Source of the DNA: Marinobacter nanhaiticus D15-8W
GTDB lineage: Bacteria; Pseudomonadota; Gammaproteobacteria; Pseudomonadales; Oleiphilaceae
Reading direction: 5' to 3'
NCBI RefSeq assembly: GCF_036511935.1
Contig: NZ_AP028878.1
Coordinates: forward strand, 3,782,001-3,846,000
Length of the DNA: 64,000 nucleotides
Shown here: piece after piece, positions 54,494 through 63,937 of the stretch
Numbering within the stretch: the stretch's first letter is position 1
Layout: each line of letters starts with the position of its first letter
Notes under the pieces: model-generated
The model's input: the letters and a program-made list of their open reading frames with translations, nothing else
Databases searched by the model: none
What the model was told of the DNA's origin: nothing
Position numbers and translations under genes: made by a program

Positions 54494-57136
54494 CTAGCCG
54501 GTGTTGCGCATGCCTGCAGCAATGCCGGCCATGGTGACCTTCAGTGCACGCTCCACAAGCTCTGGCACCTCCCCGCGATCTTCGCTTTCGCGGTCACGAC
54601 GCAACAGTTCGGCCTGCAGATAGTGCAGCGGATCCGTGTACGGGTTACGAACGCGCAACGAATGGGCGAACACTGGCTCGTCCAGCAAGAGCTCGCCCTG
54701 TTGCTTGAGGTCTTTCACCTGTTGGATGCAGTCCGCCAGTCGCGACCGTAGATCCTCACCCAGGTGCCGCAATTCCGGCTCTACGAGTGTCTTCTCGTAG
54801 TAGCTGGCAATGCGCAGGTCCGACTTGGCCAGCACCATTTCCAGCATGTCGACATAGGTCTTGAAGAACGGCCAGCGCTCCATCATCTCGCGCAGCATGG
54901 GCACGTGGCCGGCTTCCGCTGCTTCTTTTAACGCCACGTCACTGCCGAGCCAGCTGGGCAGCATCATGCGCATCTGGGTCCAGGCAAAAATCCAGGGGAT
55001 GGCGCGCAGGCTTTCCACGCCGCCGGTAGCCTTGCGCCGGGCAGGACGACTGCCCAGGGCCAGCTTACCCAACGCCTGCTCGGGCGTTGCCTGACGGAAA
55101 TAGGTCACGAAATCCGGGTTCTCGCGAACCACTTGGCGATAGGCCTTCAGGGACCGTTCGGTCATCCAGTCCATCATGTCGCGCCATTCGTCCTGCGGGC
55201 CCGGTGGCGGTGCCAAGGTCGCCTCGATCACAGCCGTGGCATAGAGGGTCAGACTCTGTTCCGCCAGGCGCGGCAGGCCGAACTTGAATCGGATCATTTC
55301 GCCCTGTTCGGTAATGCGGAAACTGCCATTCACCGACCCCGGAGGCTGGGACAGGATCGCCCGATTGGCCGGCCCGCCACCCCGTCCGACGGTACCACCA
55401 CGACCGTGGAACAAGGTCAGGTGAACACCGTGCTCCCGCGCCACCTCGGTCAACTGCTCCTGCGCCTGGTATTGCGCCCAGGCAGCCATCATCTGGCCAG
55501 CGTCCTTGGCGGAGTCCGAGTACCCGATCATCACCTCCTGACGGCCGGCGCAGTATTCCCGATACCAATCCACCTGGAACAGCGCGGTCATGGTGTCCGG
55601 CGCTCCACGCAGGTCGTCCAGGGTTTCGAACAGGGGCACGACACGCAGGGGACGGGACATGCCGGATTCGCGCAGCAGCAGGATCACGCTGAGCACGTCC
55701 GACGGCTGACTGGCCATGGATATCACGTATGAGCCCAGGGATTCAGGCGTCTGATCGGCGATCACGGCGCAGGTATCGAGCACCTCCTGAACATTGGCCG
55801 ACGGTTCCCAATTCCGTGGGATCAGTGGACGACGACCCTGCAGTTCGTTTACCAGGAATTCCTCGCGCTGCTTTTCGCTCCAGGATTCATAATCGCCCAG
55901 ACCCAGCTCGCTGACGATCTCACCCACAGCCTCGGCATGACGACCCGCCTCCTGGCGTATATCCAGCCGTACCAACGGAAGACCAAAGGTATGAGCCCGG
56001 CGGATAGTATCGAGCAGCAATCCATCGGCGATCGCATCCAGACCGCACTCAACCAGGGAGTCGTAGCAGAGCTGGAGCGGCGTAATCAGCTCCTCGTTCT
56101 CGAACAGGATATCGGTGTCATCGGCGGGTTCACCGTTGACGCAGGCTTCGGCCCAATCGCGGGTGCGCAGCAAACGTTCCCGCAGTTGGCCCAGCACGGC
56201 GCGATAGGGCTCTCGGGTCTCCCCGGCCGCTTCACGCAGGGCGTCGCTGGCCTCCCACATGGAAAGTTCGGCGCGCAGGGTCTGGATATCACGCAGGTAG
56301 AGATCGGCCGCCATCCAGCGACCTAGCCAGAACACTTCACGGGTAACTTCGTGGGTCACATTCGGGTTGCCATCCCTGTCACCCCCCATCCAGGACGCGA
56401 AGCGCAGGGGTGCGGCATCGATAGGTAGCCCACTCCCGGTCGCCTCGATCAGGGATTTATCGAGCCCCCGCAGGAACCGCGGTAGTGCCTGCCACAGGCT
56501 GTTCTCGATGACCGCAAACCCCCACTTGGCCTCGTCCACCGCCGTGGGCCGCTGGTAACGGATTTCGTCGGTGTGCCAGGCCTCGGCAATCAACTGGCGC
56601 AGACGACCGACGATTTCAGCGCGCTCTACCGGCAGCAGGTCGTCATGGTCGAGCTGGCCCAGACAGTTGGAGATTTCATCGTACTTGAGGATCAGTGTCC
56701 GACGGGTCACTTCCGTGGGATGGGCAGTGAGAACGAATTCGATACTGAGTTCGGTAACCCGACGATGCAGCTCTTCGGCCGGAATATCCTTGGCCAGCAG
56801 GCGGTCGAACACCTCGCCCAGGGACTCCACCATCACGTCTGCATGGTGCCCCTGCTTGCGGCGGATACCATGGTACTGTTCGGCCAGGTTCGCCAGGTTG
56901 AGAAACTGACTGAAAGCCCGTGTGACCGGCAGGAGCTGGTCATCACTGAGCTGACTGAGCAGGTTCACGAGTCGCTGGCCGGAGCCGCTCTCCTGGCGTC
57001 TGTCCGCCTTTGCTGCTGCCCTGACCTCCTCGATCAGGTCGAAACAGCCCTGTCCTGGATACTTGCGGATACTCTCGCCGAGGAGTTCCCCCAGCAGCCT
57101 GACATTATCTCTCAAATGCGGGTGCAGTTCGGTCAT
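54494..57136 (-). CDS. ppc: Phosphoenolpyruvate carboxylase
   Basis: An 880-residue anaplerotic enzyme making oxaloacetate from PEP and bicarbonate. FVLTAHPTEVTRR (catalytic His), GYSDSAKDAGQMMA (Lys), FHGRGGTVGRGGGP and the C-terminal VTMAGIAAGMRNTG ending are all present. The ATG at 57136 follows AAGG; an upstream in-frame start adds nine unconserved residues. The leader contains a 14-bp stem and a run of short degenerate repeats. Confidence 0.97.
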   Translation of the reverse strand: MTELHPHLRDNVRLLGELLGESIRKYPGQGCFDLIEEVRAAAKADRRQESGSGQRLVNLLSQLSDDQLLPVTRAFSQFLNLANLAEQYHGIRRKQGHHADVMVESLGEVFDRLLAKDIPAEELHRRVTELSIEFVLTAHPTEVTRRTLILKYDEISNCLGQLDHDDLLPVERAEIVGRLRQLIAEAWHTDEIRYQRPTAVDEAKWGFAVIENSLWQALPRFLRGLDKSLIEATGSGLPIDAAPLRFASWMGGDRDGNPNVTHEVTREVFWLGRWMAADLYLRDIQTLRAELSMWEASDALREAAGETREPYRAVLGQLRERLLRTRDWAEACVNGEPADDTDILFENEELITPLQLCYDSLVECGLDAIADGLLLDTIRRAHTFGLPLVRLDIRQEAGRHAEAVGEIVSELGLGDYESWSEKQREEFLVNELQGRRPLIPRNWEPSANVQEVLDTCAVIADQTPESLGSYVISMASQPSDVLSVILLLRESGMSRPLRVVPLFETLDDLRGAPDTMTALFQVDWYREYCAGRQEVMIGYSDSAKDAGQMMAAWAQYQAQEQLTEVAREHGVHLTLFHGRGGTVGRGGGPANRAILSQPPGSVNGSFRITEQGEMIRFKFGLPRLAEQSLTLYATAVIEATLAPPPGPQDEWRDMMDWMTERSLKAYRQVVRENPDFVTYFRQATPEQALGKLALGSRPARRKATGGVESLRAIPWIFAWTQMRMMLPSWLGSDVALKEAAEAGHVPMLREMMERWPFFKTYVDMLEMVLAKSDLRIASYYEKTLVEPELRHLGEDLRSRLADCIQQVKDLKQQGELLLDEPVFAHSLRVRNPYTDPLHYLQAELLRRDRESEDRGEVPELVERALKVTMAGIAAGMRNTG

Positions 57137-57177
57137 GAAGCCTTTCCATCGTTGATTCGACAAGTCCCTGAGGCAAC

Positions 57178-57225
57178 CTCTGGATACGTCCTGGGTGGCC
57201 GGATGGTTCCGGGACGTATCCAGAG
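57178..57225. repeat. 14-bp perfect inverted repeat upstream of ppc
   Basis: CTCTGGATACGTCC (57178-57191) and GGACGTATCCAGAG (57212-57225) are perfect complements around a 20-base loop, 42-89 bases before the ppc start codon. It could be a leader hairpin or a regulator site. Confidence 0.7.
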
Positions 57226-57235
57226 ATACCTGAAA

Positions 57236-57331
57236 GGTGTTCCAACCCTACGGGTGTTCCAACCCTACGGGTGTTCAAACTCTCGGGTGTTCAACTCTCG
57301 GGTATTCAAAACTCGGGTATTCAAAAAAAGG
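57236..57331. repeat. Six degenerate short tandem repeats upstream of ppc
   Basis: Units start GGTGTTC or GGTATTC and end in CG: 57236-57252, 57253-57269 (17 bp, identical), 57270-57285 (16), 57286-57300 (15), 57301-57315 (15), and a last one running into an A tract. The period shrinks from 17 to 15 bp. The spacing is too short and irregular for CRISPR. Confidence 0.75.
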
Positions 57332-57482
57332 TTTCCCAATATAACAGCCCGTTACCGGCTCATCATCACAGCCTGCTAAAATACCCCCATACCGCTTTCG
57401 ATTGAAATCGACACGCCAAAGGTGTTTATTTTAGGCACATCCAAACCGAACCAATGGAAGGCGCCAAAACCGAGGAACATTT
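57332..57482. promoter_or_regulatory. Divergent promoter region with TCGATT-GA-AATCGA palindrome
   Basis: The AT-rich rest of the ppc/RHH-like spacer. A perfect 6-bp inverted repeat TCGATT/AATCGA with a two-base spacer is at 57398-57411. TTGAAA and TTTATT with a 17-bp spacer (about 57402-57430) could be the promoter of the small gene downstream. Confidence 0.35.
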
Positions 57483-57716
57483 ATGAAAGTGACAGATCTG
57501 CCCAAGCACTGGGAAGACAAGAAGGAAGACACCGACCGGCCACAAAGCTACACCCTGCGTCTGCCTCTGGAAGATGCGGCGCGTATTGCGGCGTTGGCAG
57601 AACTTTATCCGGACCGTAGTGAAACCGATATCCTGAATGACATGATCGGTGCGGCGCTGGACGACCTTACGCGACAAACACCGCTGAAAGGTAAGCTGGA
57701 ATCGGTGAAGAAGTAG
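57483..57716 (+). CDS. Small RHH-like protein
   Basis: A 77-residue protein opening MKVTDLPKHWEDKKED, then SYTLRLPLEDAARIAALAEL, DRSETDILNDMIGAALDDL. A short strand followed by two helices with LRLPLEDAARI and the R/S-x-x-x-I turn resembles the ribbon-helix-helix fold, so DNA binding is possible. GAGG lies seven bases before the ATG. It converges with a clear paralogue (57813-58157). Automatic names such as pilus component for this family are not supported by anything seen here. Confidence 0.68.
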   Translation: MKVTDLPKHWEDKKEDTDRPQSYTLRLPLEDAARIAALAELYPDRSETDILNDMIGAALDDLTRQTPLKGKLESVKK

Positions 57717-57735
57717 GGAGCGTCAAGTACCATGG

Positions 57736-57756
57736 GGGTCGCCGGGGAGGCGACCC
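57736..57756. terminator. Hairpin between the two RHH-like genes
   Basis: Stem GGGTCGCC / GGCGACCC with a five-base GGGGA loop, 19 bases after the first gene's stop. A further GC-rich segment ending GGCTTTTA follows. Either could end transcription from the converging genes; neither has a strong T run on both sides. Confidence 0.5.
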
Positions 57757-57812
57757 GCCTGGGAAGCCAGCAGGGAGGCCGGCTTTTATGCTGAGAGCTG
57801 GTCCGAATCCGC

Positions 57813-58157
57813 TCAGGCCGCGGTTTCGAGTTGCCGCTCCTTGAGTTGCTGCATGTGCTTCTGGCTGAGGCTTACGAACCGTGGTGTCAGACCCGCATCC
57901 TCGTATATTTCAAAGCCATCCTCATCAAAGGCGACAACCTTGGAACCCTGCACGTAGGGAAAGCTGGTTTCCAGCTCATCCAGCGCTGCAGAGACCAGGT
58001 CACGGATCAGATCCTGGGGAGACTTCATCGGGTACAACTCAGCCAGCTTTTCCAGCCGAGCCAGATGCTGCTCGGAAAGAGCGACATCATAGCCGTCACG
58101 GGTCAGACGCCCCCGTGCATGCTTATCCCAATACCGCACCAGATCCTTGATCTTCAT
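57813..58157 (-). CDS. RHH-like protein with C-terminal extension (paralogue)
   Basis: A 114-residue protein, start 58157 after GGGAG. The first ~65 residues align with the 77-residue protein encoded opposite: MKIKDLVRYWDKHARG, then YDVALSEQHLARLEKLAELYP, SPQDLIRDLVSAALDELE. A further segment (FPYVQGSKVVAFDEDGFEIYEDAGLTPRFVSLS) is the conserved part of a family found beside similar genes in Pseudomonas. The pair of related genes pointing at each other suggests an old duplication with inversion. DNA binding is inferred only from the predicted fold. Confidence 0.7.
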   Translation of the reverse strand: MKIKDLVRYWDKHARGRLTRDGYDVALSEQHLARLEKLAELYPMKSPQDLIRDLVSAALDELETSFPYVQGSKVVAFDEDGFEIYEDAGLTPRFVSLSQKHMQQLKERQLETAA

Positions 58158-58424
58158 GTTCAACGCTCCCGCTTCGTTTGCTCGATCAAGACTGCGCCGG
58201 CACCTCGTGAGCCCCTTTGCAGCTAACTACCTGTATGAGCGTTGCGTCAGTCATACCACCGGCTGACGTAACGAATTTGAAACTAAAGTGTAGCTTAACG
58301 AACTTTCGCTTACTGCGTGATATCGTTACGGATTGTACCTATCGGTGAGCTTTTCGGCGCGGATTTTACAGGGATTTAATAGGGTCTTAATTTTCAGGAC
58401 CAGAGGGGAACGTTCTTAGACACT

Positions 58425-59321
58425 CTAATTCTGGACCCCATTCTCCACCCCTTTCACCGACTGCCAGATCTCGTCCAGCTGGTCGAGAGTCTGAGCGTCA
58501 AACTCGCGCCCTTGTGATGCAAGCACCCGTTCGATGGCCCGAAACCGTGCATCGAATTTGCGATTCGTGCGTCGGAGCGCCTGCTCAGGATTAACCTTCA
58601 GGAAGCGTGCCAGATTGACACAGACGAACAACAGGTCACCCAGTTCATCTTCCAGCGCATCGCGATCGTCTGGATCCTGTAGCGCTTGCTGCCAGGCGGC
58701 CTTCAGCTCGTCGATTTCCTCATGCAGTTTGGCGAATACCGGTTCGATGTCGGGCCAGTCAAAACCGTGGTTAGCAGCCCGACGCTGCAGCTTCTCGGCA
58801 CGGACCATAGCCGGCAGGGACGCGGCGATACCGTCGAGCCGGCTGTCTTCCGGAGCCTCGTCGGCCTCTGGCTTCATGGCGCGCTCTTCTGCTTTGATAC
58901 GCTCCCAATTGGCCTTGATCTCAGCATCGCCGGGTCTGTTGTCAGGGTCGACCTTGCTCTCCAGCGTGCCTTCGGGAAACACATGAGGATGACGGCGGAT
59001 CAGCTTACGAACGAGATGATCGACGACACCATCGAAATCGAAGTGGTCCGCTTCTTTACCCAACTGCCCATAGAAGATGACCTGGAACAGCAGGTCTCCC
59101 AATTCGTCCTTGAGATGCGGGTAGTCTGCCCGCTCGATCGCGTCGGCCACCTCGTGGGCCTCTTCGAGCGTATGGGGCACGATACTGCGAAAGTCCTGTT
59201 TGCAGTCCCAGGGGCAGCCGATGTCCGGGTCTCGCAGCCGCGCCATGAGGTACTTCAGATCATCTATCGTGTAGTTGTTTTCCATGTTGGCGTCGCTATT
59301 CCCCGTGTCATTGTCGGTCAT
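58425..59321 (-). CDS. mazG: Nucleoside triphosphate pyrophosphohydrolase MazG
   Basis: A 298-residue MazG with two tandem MazG domains: CPWDCKQDFRSIVPHTLEEAHEV ... LKDELGDLLFQVIFY, and KLHEEIDELKAAW ... LEDELGDLLFVCVN (EExxE and ExxD metal motifs). ATG 59321 follows AGGA at seven bases. It hydrolyses NTPs to NMPs and PPi, lowering aberrant nucleotides and in E. coli opposing (p)ppGpp under starvation. relA lies 40 bases upstream in the same direction, the usual gammaproteobacterial pairing. Confidence 0.95.
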   Translation of the reverse strand: MTDNDTGNSDANMENNYTIDDLKYLMARLRDPDIGCPWDCKQDFRSIVPHTLEEAHEVADAIERADYPHLKDELGDLLFQVIFYGQLGKEADHFDFDGVVDHLVRKLIRRHPHVFPEGTLESKVDPDNRPGDAEIKANWERIKAEERAMKPEADEAPEDSRLDGIAASLPAMVRAEKLQRRAANHGFDWPDIEPVFAKLHEEIDELKAAWQQALQDPDDRDALEDELGDLLFVCVNLARFLKVNPEQALRRTNRKFDARFRAIERVLASQGREFDAQTLDQLDEIWQSVKGVENGVQN

Positions 59322-59361
59322 GACCGTTTCCTGAATATGTGCTCTTTCGGGACCGCGTTGC

Positions 59362-61602
59362 TTACTGACTCCGCTTGCGCCTGACTTCGAGAATATTGGG
59401 CAGGCTGCGGATCTGGGCCAGCAGCTTGGCCAGCTGTTCCAAGCTCGATATCTCGACAGTAACCGCCATGGTTGCGGAGTTATCATCCTGGTTCGACAGC
59501 GTGTTCAACGCCAACACGTTACAACGGGACGATGCCAGCACGGTGGTAATATCCCGCAAGAGTCCTGACCGGTCGTAGGCCTCGATCTCGATATCGACGG
59601 GATAGACCGATTCCTGCCGGCCACCCCAACTGACCTCGATGATTCGGTTAGGCTCATACTCACGCAGATGCAGGAATGTCAGGCAGTCCAGTCGATGGAC
59701 GGTAACACCGCGCCCCACCGTGATATAGCCACCAATGGCATCGCCAGGCAGCGGCTTGCAGCATTTCGCCACCTGGGTCTTGAGCTTGCCCACACCCTGT
59801 ATCTGAATATCCCCGTCGGTATCGTAAGGCTGGGCTCTCGGCTTCTGGAGTTTAAGGTCCAACTGCCGCGTGTGGGGCTCAATCAACTGCTGGGCGATAT
59901 TGGCTACATGGGTGGGACGCAGGTCACCAGCGCCGATTGCGGCGAACATGTCCTCGGCGTTCTGGTGGTTGACCTTATGTGCCAGCTCGTTGAGATCGAC
60001 ATCGTAGATCGACAGGCGTTTGAACTCGTCTTCCAGGATAGCGCGGCCGTCCACAATGTTGCGGTCACGATCCTGCTCCTTGAACCAGTGGGTCACTTTC
60101 GCCCGTGCCCGGGACGTCTGGATATAACCCAGGCTCGAATTGAGCCAGTCGCGACTGGGCGCGGGGTTGTTTGACGTCAGGATATGGACCTGATCGCCGG
60201 TTTTCAGCGGATAGGTCAAAGGCACGATGCGGCCGTTAACCTTGGCGCCGCGGCACGCATGGCCAACTTCGGTATGTACGCGATAGGCAAAGTCCACCGG
60301 CGTGGCAGCCTGGGGTAAATCCACCACGTGACCTTCGGGGGTAAAGACATAGACTCGATCCGGCGTAATGTCAGTCTTGAGCTGATCCACCAAGCCGGAC
60401 AGGTCGCCCAGGTCTTCCTGCCATTCGAGTACCTGCCGTAGCCAGTTGATCTTGGCCTCGTAGCCCACCGACTTGTTGCTGGTATCCATGCCCTTGTAGA
60501 GCCAGTGAGCGCAGACGCCCAGTTCCGCTTCCTCATGCATGGCCTGGGTACGGATCTGAACTTCCATCACCTTGCCCTCGGGACCGATCACGGCCGTATG
60601 CAGGGACTGGTAACCGTTCTCCTTGGGGCTGGCAATGTAGTCATCGAATTCGTTTGGGATGTGGCGCCACAGACTGTGCACGATACCCAGCGCCGAGTAG
60701 CAATCACGCACGCTGGGTACCAGGATGCGGAATGCCCGCACGTCGTAGACCTGAGAGAAATCGATGCCTTTACGTCGCATCTTCCGCCAGATGCTGTAGA
60801 TATGCTTGGCCCGACCGGTCAGTTCCGCCTCAATGCCGGCTGCGTCCAGGCCGGTCTTGAGCGCATCCAGGACACGCTTGATGTACTGGTCACGGTCGAG
60901 TCGCTTCTCGTCCAGCAACTTGGCAATTTTCTTGTAGGCGGATTCGTGCAGGTAGCGGAAGGATAGATCTTCCAACTCCCACTTGATGTGACCAATCCCG
61001 AGACGGTGCGCCAACGGCGCATAGATATCGAATACCTCCCGGGCTACACGCATGCGCTTTTCCGGCGGGGCGCTCTTCACGGCGCGAATGGCGCAGGTCC
61101 GCTCGGCCAGTTTGATCAGCGCAACACGAACGTCGTCGATCATCGTGACCAGCATCTTGCGGACGTTGTCCAGCTGGCCCTGGCTCTGGCCCAGTACGTT
61201 GCCTTTCAGGGGATGGTGGATCGAGGAAATCGCCGCCATCTGCTGCACGCCGTCGATCAGGTTGGCCACCTCGTCGCCGAAGTCCTTACGCACGTCCTCG
61301 ATCAGAATGCGCTCTTCGCGTACGGCGCGGTATAGGATCGCCGCCACCAGCGAGGCCTGGTCAAGGTGCAGTTCCGCCAGCACCTGAGCCATTTCGATAC
61401 CGGTACGAAAGCTGCTCGCGCCGGGCGCCCACAGCCGGTCGTCCCGCACGGCCTGAAGGTCGATAATAGCGGCCTTTTCGCAGGCCCGCCGAAACTGGTC
61501 GACATCTTCGAGAGTGGTCTTCGACTGGATCTGCCGGACCCAGCCCTCGATGTCCACCTGACCATCCGTGGTCACGGCGTAATCTTCACGAACCTTCACC
61601 AT
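59362..61602 (-). CDS. relA: GTP/GDP pyrophosphokinase RelA
   Basis: A 746-residue ribosome-dependent (p)ppGpp synthetase. The N-terminal hydrolase-like domain lacks the HD metal pair (AAILYRAVREERI where SpoT has HD), so it should be a synthetase only. Synthetase: GRAKHIYSIWRKM and YDVRAFRILV; TGS: VYVFTPEGHVVDLP ... DFAYRVHTEVGH; then zinc-finger-like region CCKPLPGDAIGGYI and a C-terminal ACT domain. Followed by mazG. Confidence 0.96.
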   Translation of the reverse strand: MVKVREDYAVTTDGQVDIEGWVRQIQSKTTLEDVDQFRRACEKAAIIDLQAVRDDRLWAPGASSFRTGIEMAQVLAELHLDQASLVAAILYRAVREERILIEDVRKDFGDEVANLIDGVQQMAAISSIHHPLKGNVLGQSQGQLDNVRKMLVTMIDDVRVALIKLAERTCAIRAVKSAPPEKRMRVAREVFDIYAPLAHRLGIGHIKWELEDLSFRYLHESAYKKIAKLLDEKRLDRDQYIKRVLDALKTGLDAAGIEAELTGRAKHIYSIWRKMRRKGIDFSQVYDVRAFRILVPSVRDCYSALGIVHSLWRHIPNEFDDYIASPKENGYQSLHTAVIGPEGKVMEVQIRTQAMHEEAELGVCAHWLYKGMDTSNKSVGYEAKINWLRQVLEWQEDLGDLSGLVDQLKTDITPDRVYVFTPEGHVVDLPQAATPVDFAYRVHTEVGHACRGAKVNGRIVPLTYPLKTGDQVHILTSNNPAPSRDWLNSSLGYIQTSRARAKVTHWFKEQDRDRNIVDGRAILEDEFKRLSIYDVDLNELAHKVNHQNAEDMFAAIGAGDLRPTHVANIAQQLIEPHTRQLDLKLQKPRAQPYDTDGDIQIQGVGKLKTQVAKCCKPLPGDAIGGYITVGRGVTVHRLDCLTFLHLREYEPNRIIEVSWGGRQESVYPVDIEIEAYDRSGLLRDITTVLASSRCNVLALNTLSNQDDNSATMAVTVEISSLEQLAKLLAQIRSLPNILEVRRKRSQ

Positions 61603-61657
61603 AACGGTTGAATTTCCTCTCTAACCTGCGCGCCGGAGAGACCCTCCCCGACACCGG

Positions 61658-63001
61658 TTATTGACGTTCAAACAAAGCCATCGATTCCACGTGGGTGGTA
61701 TGGGGGAACATATCCATGACCCCGGCCTTCACCAGGCGATAGCCCTTGGCGACCAACACGCCCGCATCCCGGGCAAGCGTCGCGGGATTACACGACACGT
61801 AGACGATGCGGCGTGCCCCAAAGGCTGTCACGTATTCGCAGACCTCTTGGGCACCCGAGCGCGGCGGGTCGATCAGGATCTTGTCGAAACCTTCGGCCGC
61901 CCAGGACTCGGCGGTAAAATCCCCCTGCAGGTTGGCGCCGTGGAACCTGACATTGTCCAGCCCGTTGAGTTCCGCATTCTCTCGGCCGCGAACCACCATG
62001 GCCTCGTCTCCCTCCACGCCCACAACGGCGCCAGCGCGGCGCGATAGCGGCAACGTAAAGTTTCCCAGACCGCAGAACAGGTCCAACACCCGTTCGTTCT
62101 GCTGCGGATCCAGCCACGCCAAAGCCTGTGAGACCATGGCCTGGTTGATGTCGGCATTGACCTGGGTGAAGTCCATAGGGTGGAATTTCAGCGTCACGTC
62201 GAATTCATCCAGGTGATAACTCAGACGCTCGTCATCGGAGCCGCGGCTCTCGGGCCAGATCCGGTGCACGGTATCCGGTCCCTTGGGCTGCAGATAGATA
62301 TGCAAATCATGCGCCTGACCGAACTGGATCAGTTTCTCCATATCCCCGCCGGACAGGCTTTCCATATTGCGGAACACCATCGCCGCAATGTCGTCGCCAC
62401 AGGCCACTTCCACCTGGGCAATGGTGTTATAGGCTTCCATCCCATAGAGCAAGTCACGCAGCGCCGTAATGCGATCGCCAATCCGGGGATCCATCACCAC
62501 GCAACGATCGATATCGGTCAGGAAGCTGTTGCGCTTCTCACGAAATCCGACCAGCACCGCATCGCGCTTGGGCACGAAGCGCACCCCCAGACGCGCCTTG
62601 CGGCGATAACCCAGCTCCGGTGAACGCATGGGCGTGACCCACTGCTCGGGCTCGATGCCCCCAAAATGGGCAAAATGCTCACGCAGGGTATTCTCCTTGA
62701 ACGCGATCTGGGCATCCGGCGTCATGTGCTGCAGGCTGCAGCCGCCGCAGAGATCGGCAAACTCGCAGGGTGGATCGATGCGCTCGTCCGACGCCTTGAG
62801 TACGTCGAGGGCCCGTAGTTCGTCGAAGGTCTTGCGGCTGCCGACATACTTCGCCATGACGGTCTCGCCCGGCAGCGCACCGTCGACAAACTGGATCTTG
62901 CCGTCGCGGTGAGCAATGCCGCGGCCATCGTGGCTCAATTTTTCAATGTCGCAGCTTACCGGTTCGACAGGCAGCGCTTTTCTTTTTCGTCTCTTACTCA
63001 T
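61658..63001 (-). CDS. rlmD: 23S rRNA (uracil-1939-C5) methyltransferase
   Basis: A 447-residue RlmD/RumA enzyme. N-terminal TRAM domain ([20 protein letters not shown]), iron-sulfur cysteines with [11 protein letters not shown] site [14 protein letters not shown] and the catalytic cysteine in [12 protein letters not shown]. It lies between cysM and relA in the same direction, an order also found in related genera. Confidence 0.96.
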   Translation of the reverse strand: MSKRRKRKALPVEPVSCDIEKLSHDGRGIAHRDGKIQFVDGALPGETVMAKYVGSRKTFDELRALDVLKASDERIDPPCEFADLCGGCSLQHMTPDAQIAFKENTLREHFAHFGGIEPEQWVTPMRSPELGYRRKARLGVRFVPKRDAVLVGFREKRNSFLTDIDRCVVMDPRIGDRITALRDLLYGMEAYNTIAQVEVACGDDIAAMVFRNMESLSGGDMEKLIQFGQAHDLHIYLQPKGPDTVHRIWPESRGSDDERLSYHLDEFDVTLKFHPMDFTQVNADINQAMVSQALAWLDPQQNERVLDLFCGLGNFTLPLSRRAGAVVGVEGDEAMVVRGRENAELNGLDNVRFHGANLQGDFTAESWAAEGFDKILIDPPRSGAQEVCEYVTAFGARRIVYVSCNPATLARDAGVLVAKGYRLVKAGVMDMFPHTTHVESMALFERQ

Positions 63002-63043
63002 CAGGTATTCCGGTCTGGAGATGTATTCCCGCGACGCGGTTGC

Positions 63044-63937
63044 TCAGGCGCCGGGGAAAACCCCCGTCGACAGGTAGCGGTCGCCGCGGTCACAGATAAT
63101 GGCGACGATTACAGCATTCTCAACCTGCCCGGATAACTTCAATGCAGCTGCAATGGCACCGCCGGACGATACGCCGCAGAAGATGCCCTCTTCCCGGGCC
63201 AGCGCCCGCATGGTGTCTTCCGACTCCTGCTGGTTGACGTCCAGCACCTGGTCGACGCGTGTTTCGTCATAGATTTTCGGCAGGTATTCCCTGGGCCAAC
63301 GACGGATACCGGGAATAGCTGAGCCTTCGGACGGTTGCAGGCCAATAATGCGGATATCCGGATTGCGCTCCTTCAGATAGCGCGATACACCCATGATCGT
63401 ACCGGTGGTACCCATGGAACTGACGAAATGGGTGATACGACCGCTGGTCTGCTCCCAAAGTTCCGGACCGGTGGTGCGGTAATGGGCCAGCGGATTGTCG
63501 CCATTGGCAAACTGGTCGAGTACCCGCCCCTTGCCTTCCTGCTCCATCTGGGCTGCCAGGTCGCGGGCGCCTTCCATACCCTGCTCCTTGCTCACGGTGA
63601 CGATCTCCGCACCATAGGCCCGCATTGATGCCCGACGCTCTTCGCTCATATTCGCCGGCATGATCAGGACCATCCGATAACCCTTAATCGCCGCTGCCAT
63701 CGCCAGGGCGATACCGGTGTTTCCGCTGGTGGCTTCGATTAGCGTGTCACCGGGCTTGATGTCGCCACGGCGCTCGGCTTCCTGGATCATGCTGATTGCC
63801 GGGCGATCCTTTACCGAGCCGGCCGGGTTATTGCCCTCGAGCTTCGCCAGGATCACGTTCGAAGTGTCGCCCGGCAAACGCTGCAGCCGAACCAACGGTG
63901 TATGGCCGACATAATCTTCAATGGTAGGAAAATGCAT
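63044..63937 (-). CDS. cysM: Cysteine synthase B (O-acetylserine sulfhydrylase)
   Basis: A 297-residue PLP enzyme making cysteine (or S-sulfocysteine from thiosulfate). The PLP lysine is in NNPAGSVKDRPA, the substrate loop is ATSGNTGIALAM, and the phosphate-binding glycines are in SSMGTTGTIMG. The size and sequence favour CysM over CysK. AGGAG precedes the ATG. About 63 bases remain to the window edge, with nothing recognisable. Confidence 0.95.
   Translation of the reverse strand: MHFPTIEDYVGHTPLVRLQRLPGDTSNVILAKLEGNNPAGSVKDRPAISMIQEAERRGDIKPGDTLIEATSGNTGIALAMAAAIKGYRMVLIMPANMSEERRASMRAYGAEIVTVSKEQGMEGARDLAAQMEQEGKGRVLDQFANGDNPLAHYRTTGPELWEQTSGRITHFVSSMGTTGTIMGVSRYLKERNPDIRIIGLQPSEGSAIPGIRRWPREYLPKIYDETRVDQVLDVNQQESEDTMRALAREEGIFCGVSSGGAIAAALKLSGQVENAVIVAIICDRGDRYLSTGVFPGA

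Noticed and set aside
57236-57331. CRISPR or iteron array upstream of ppc
   Set aside because: Units are 15-17 bp, contiguous and degenerate, with no spacers, and there is no replication gene nearby.
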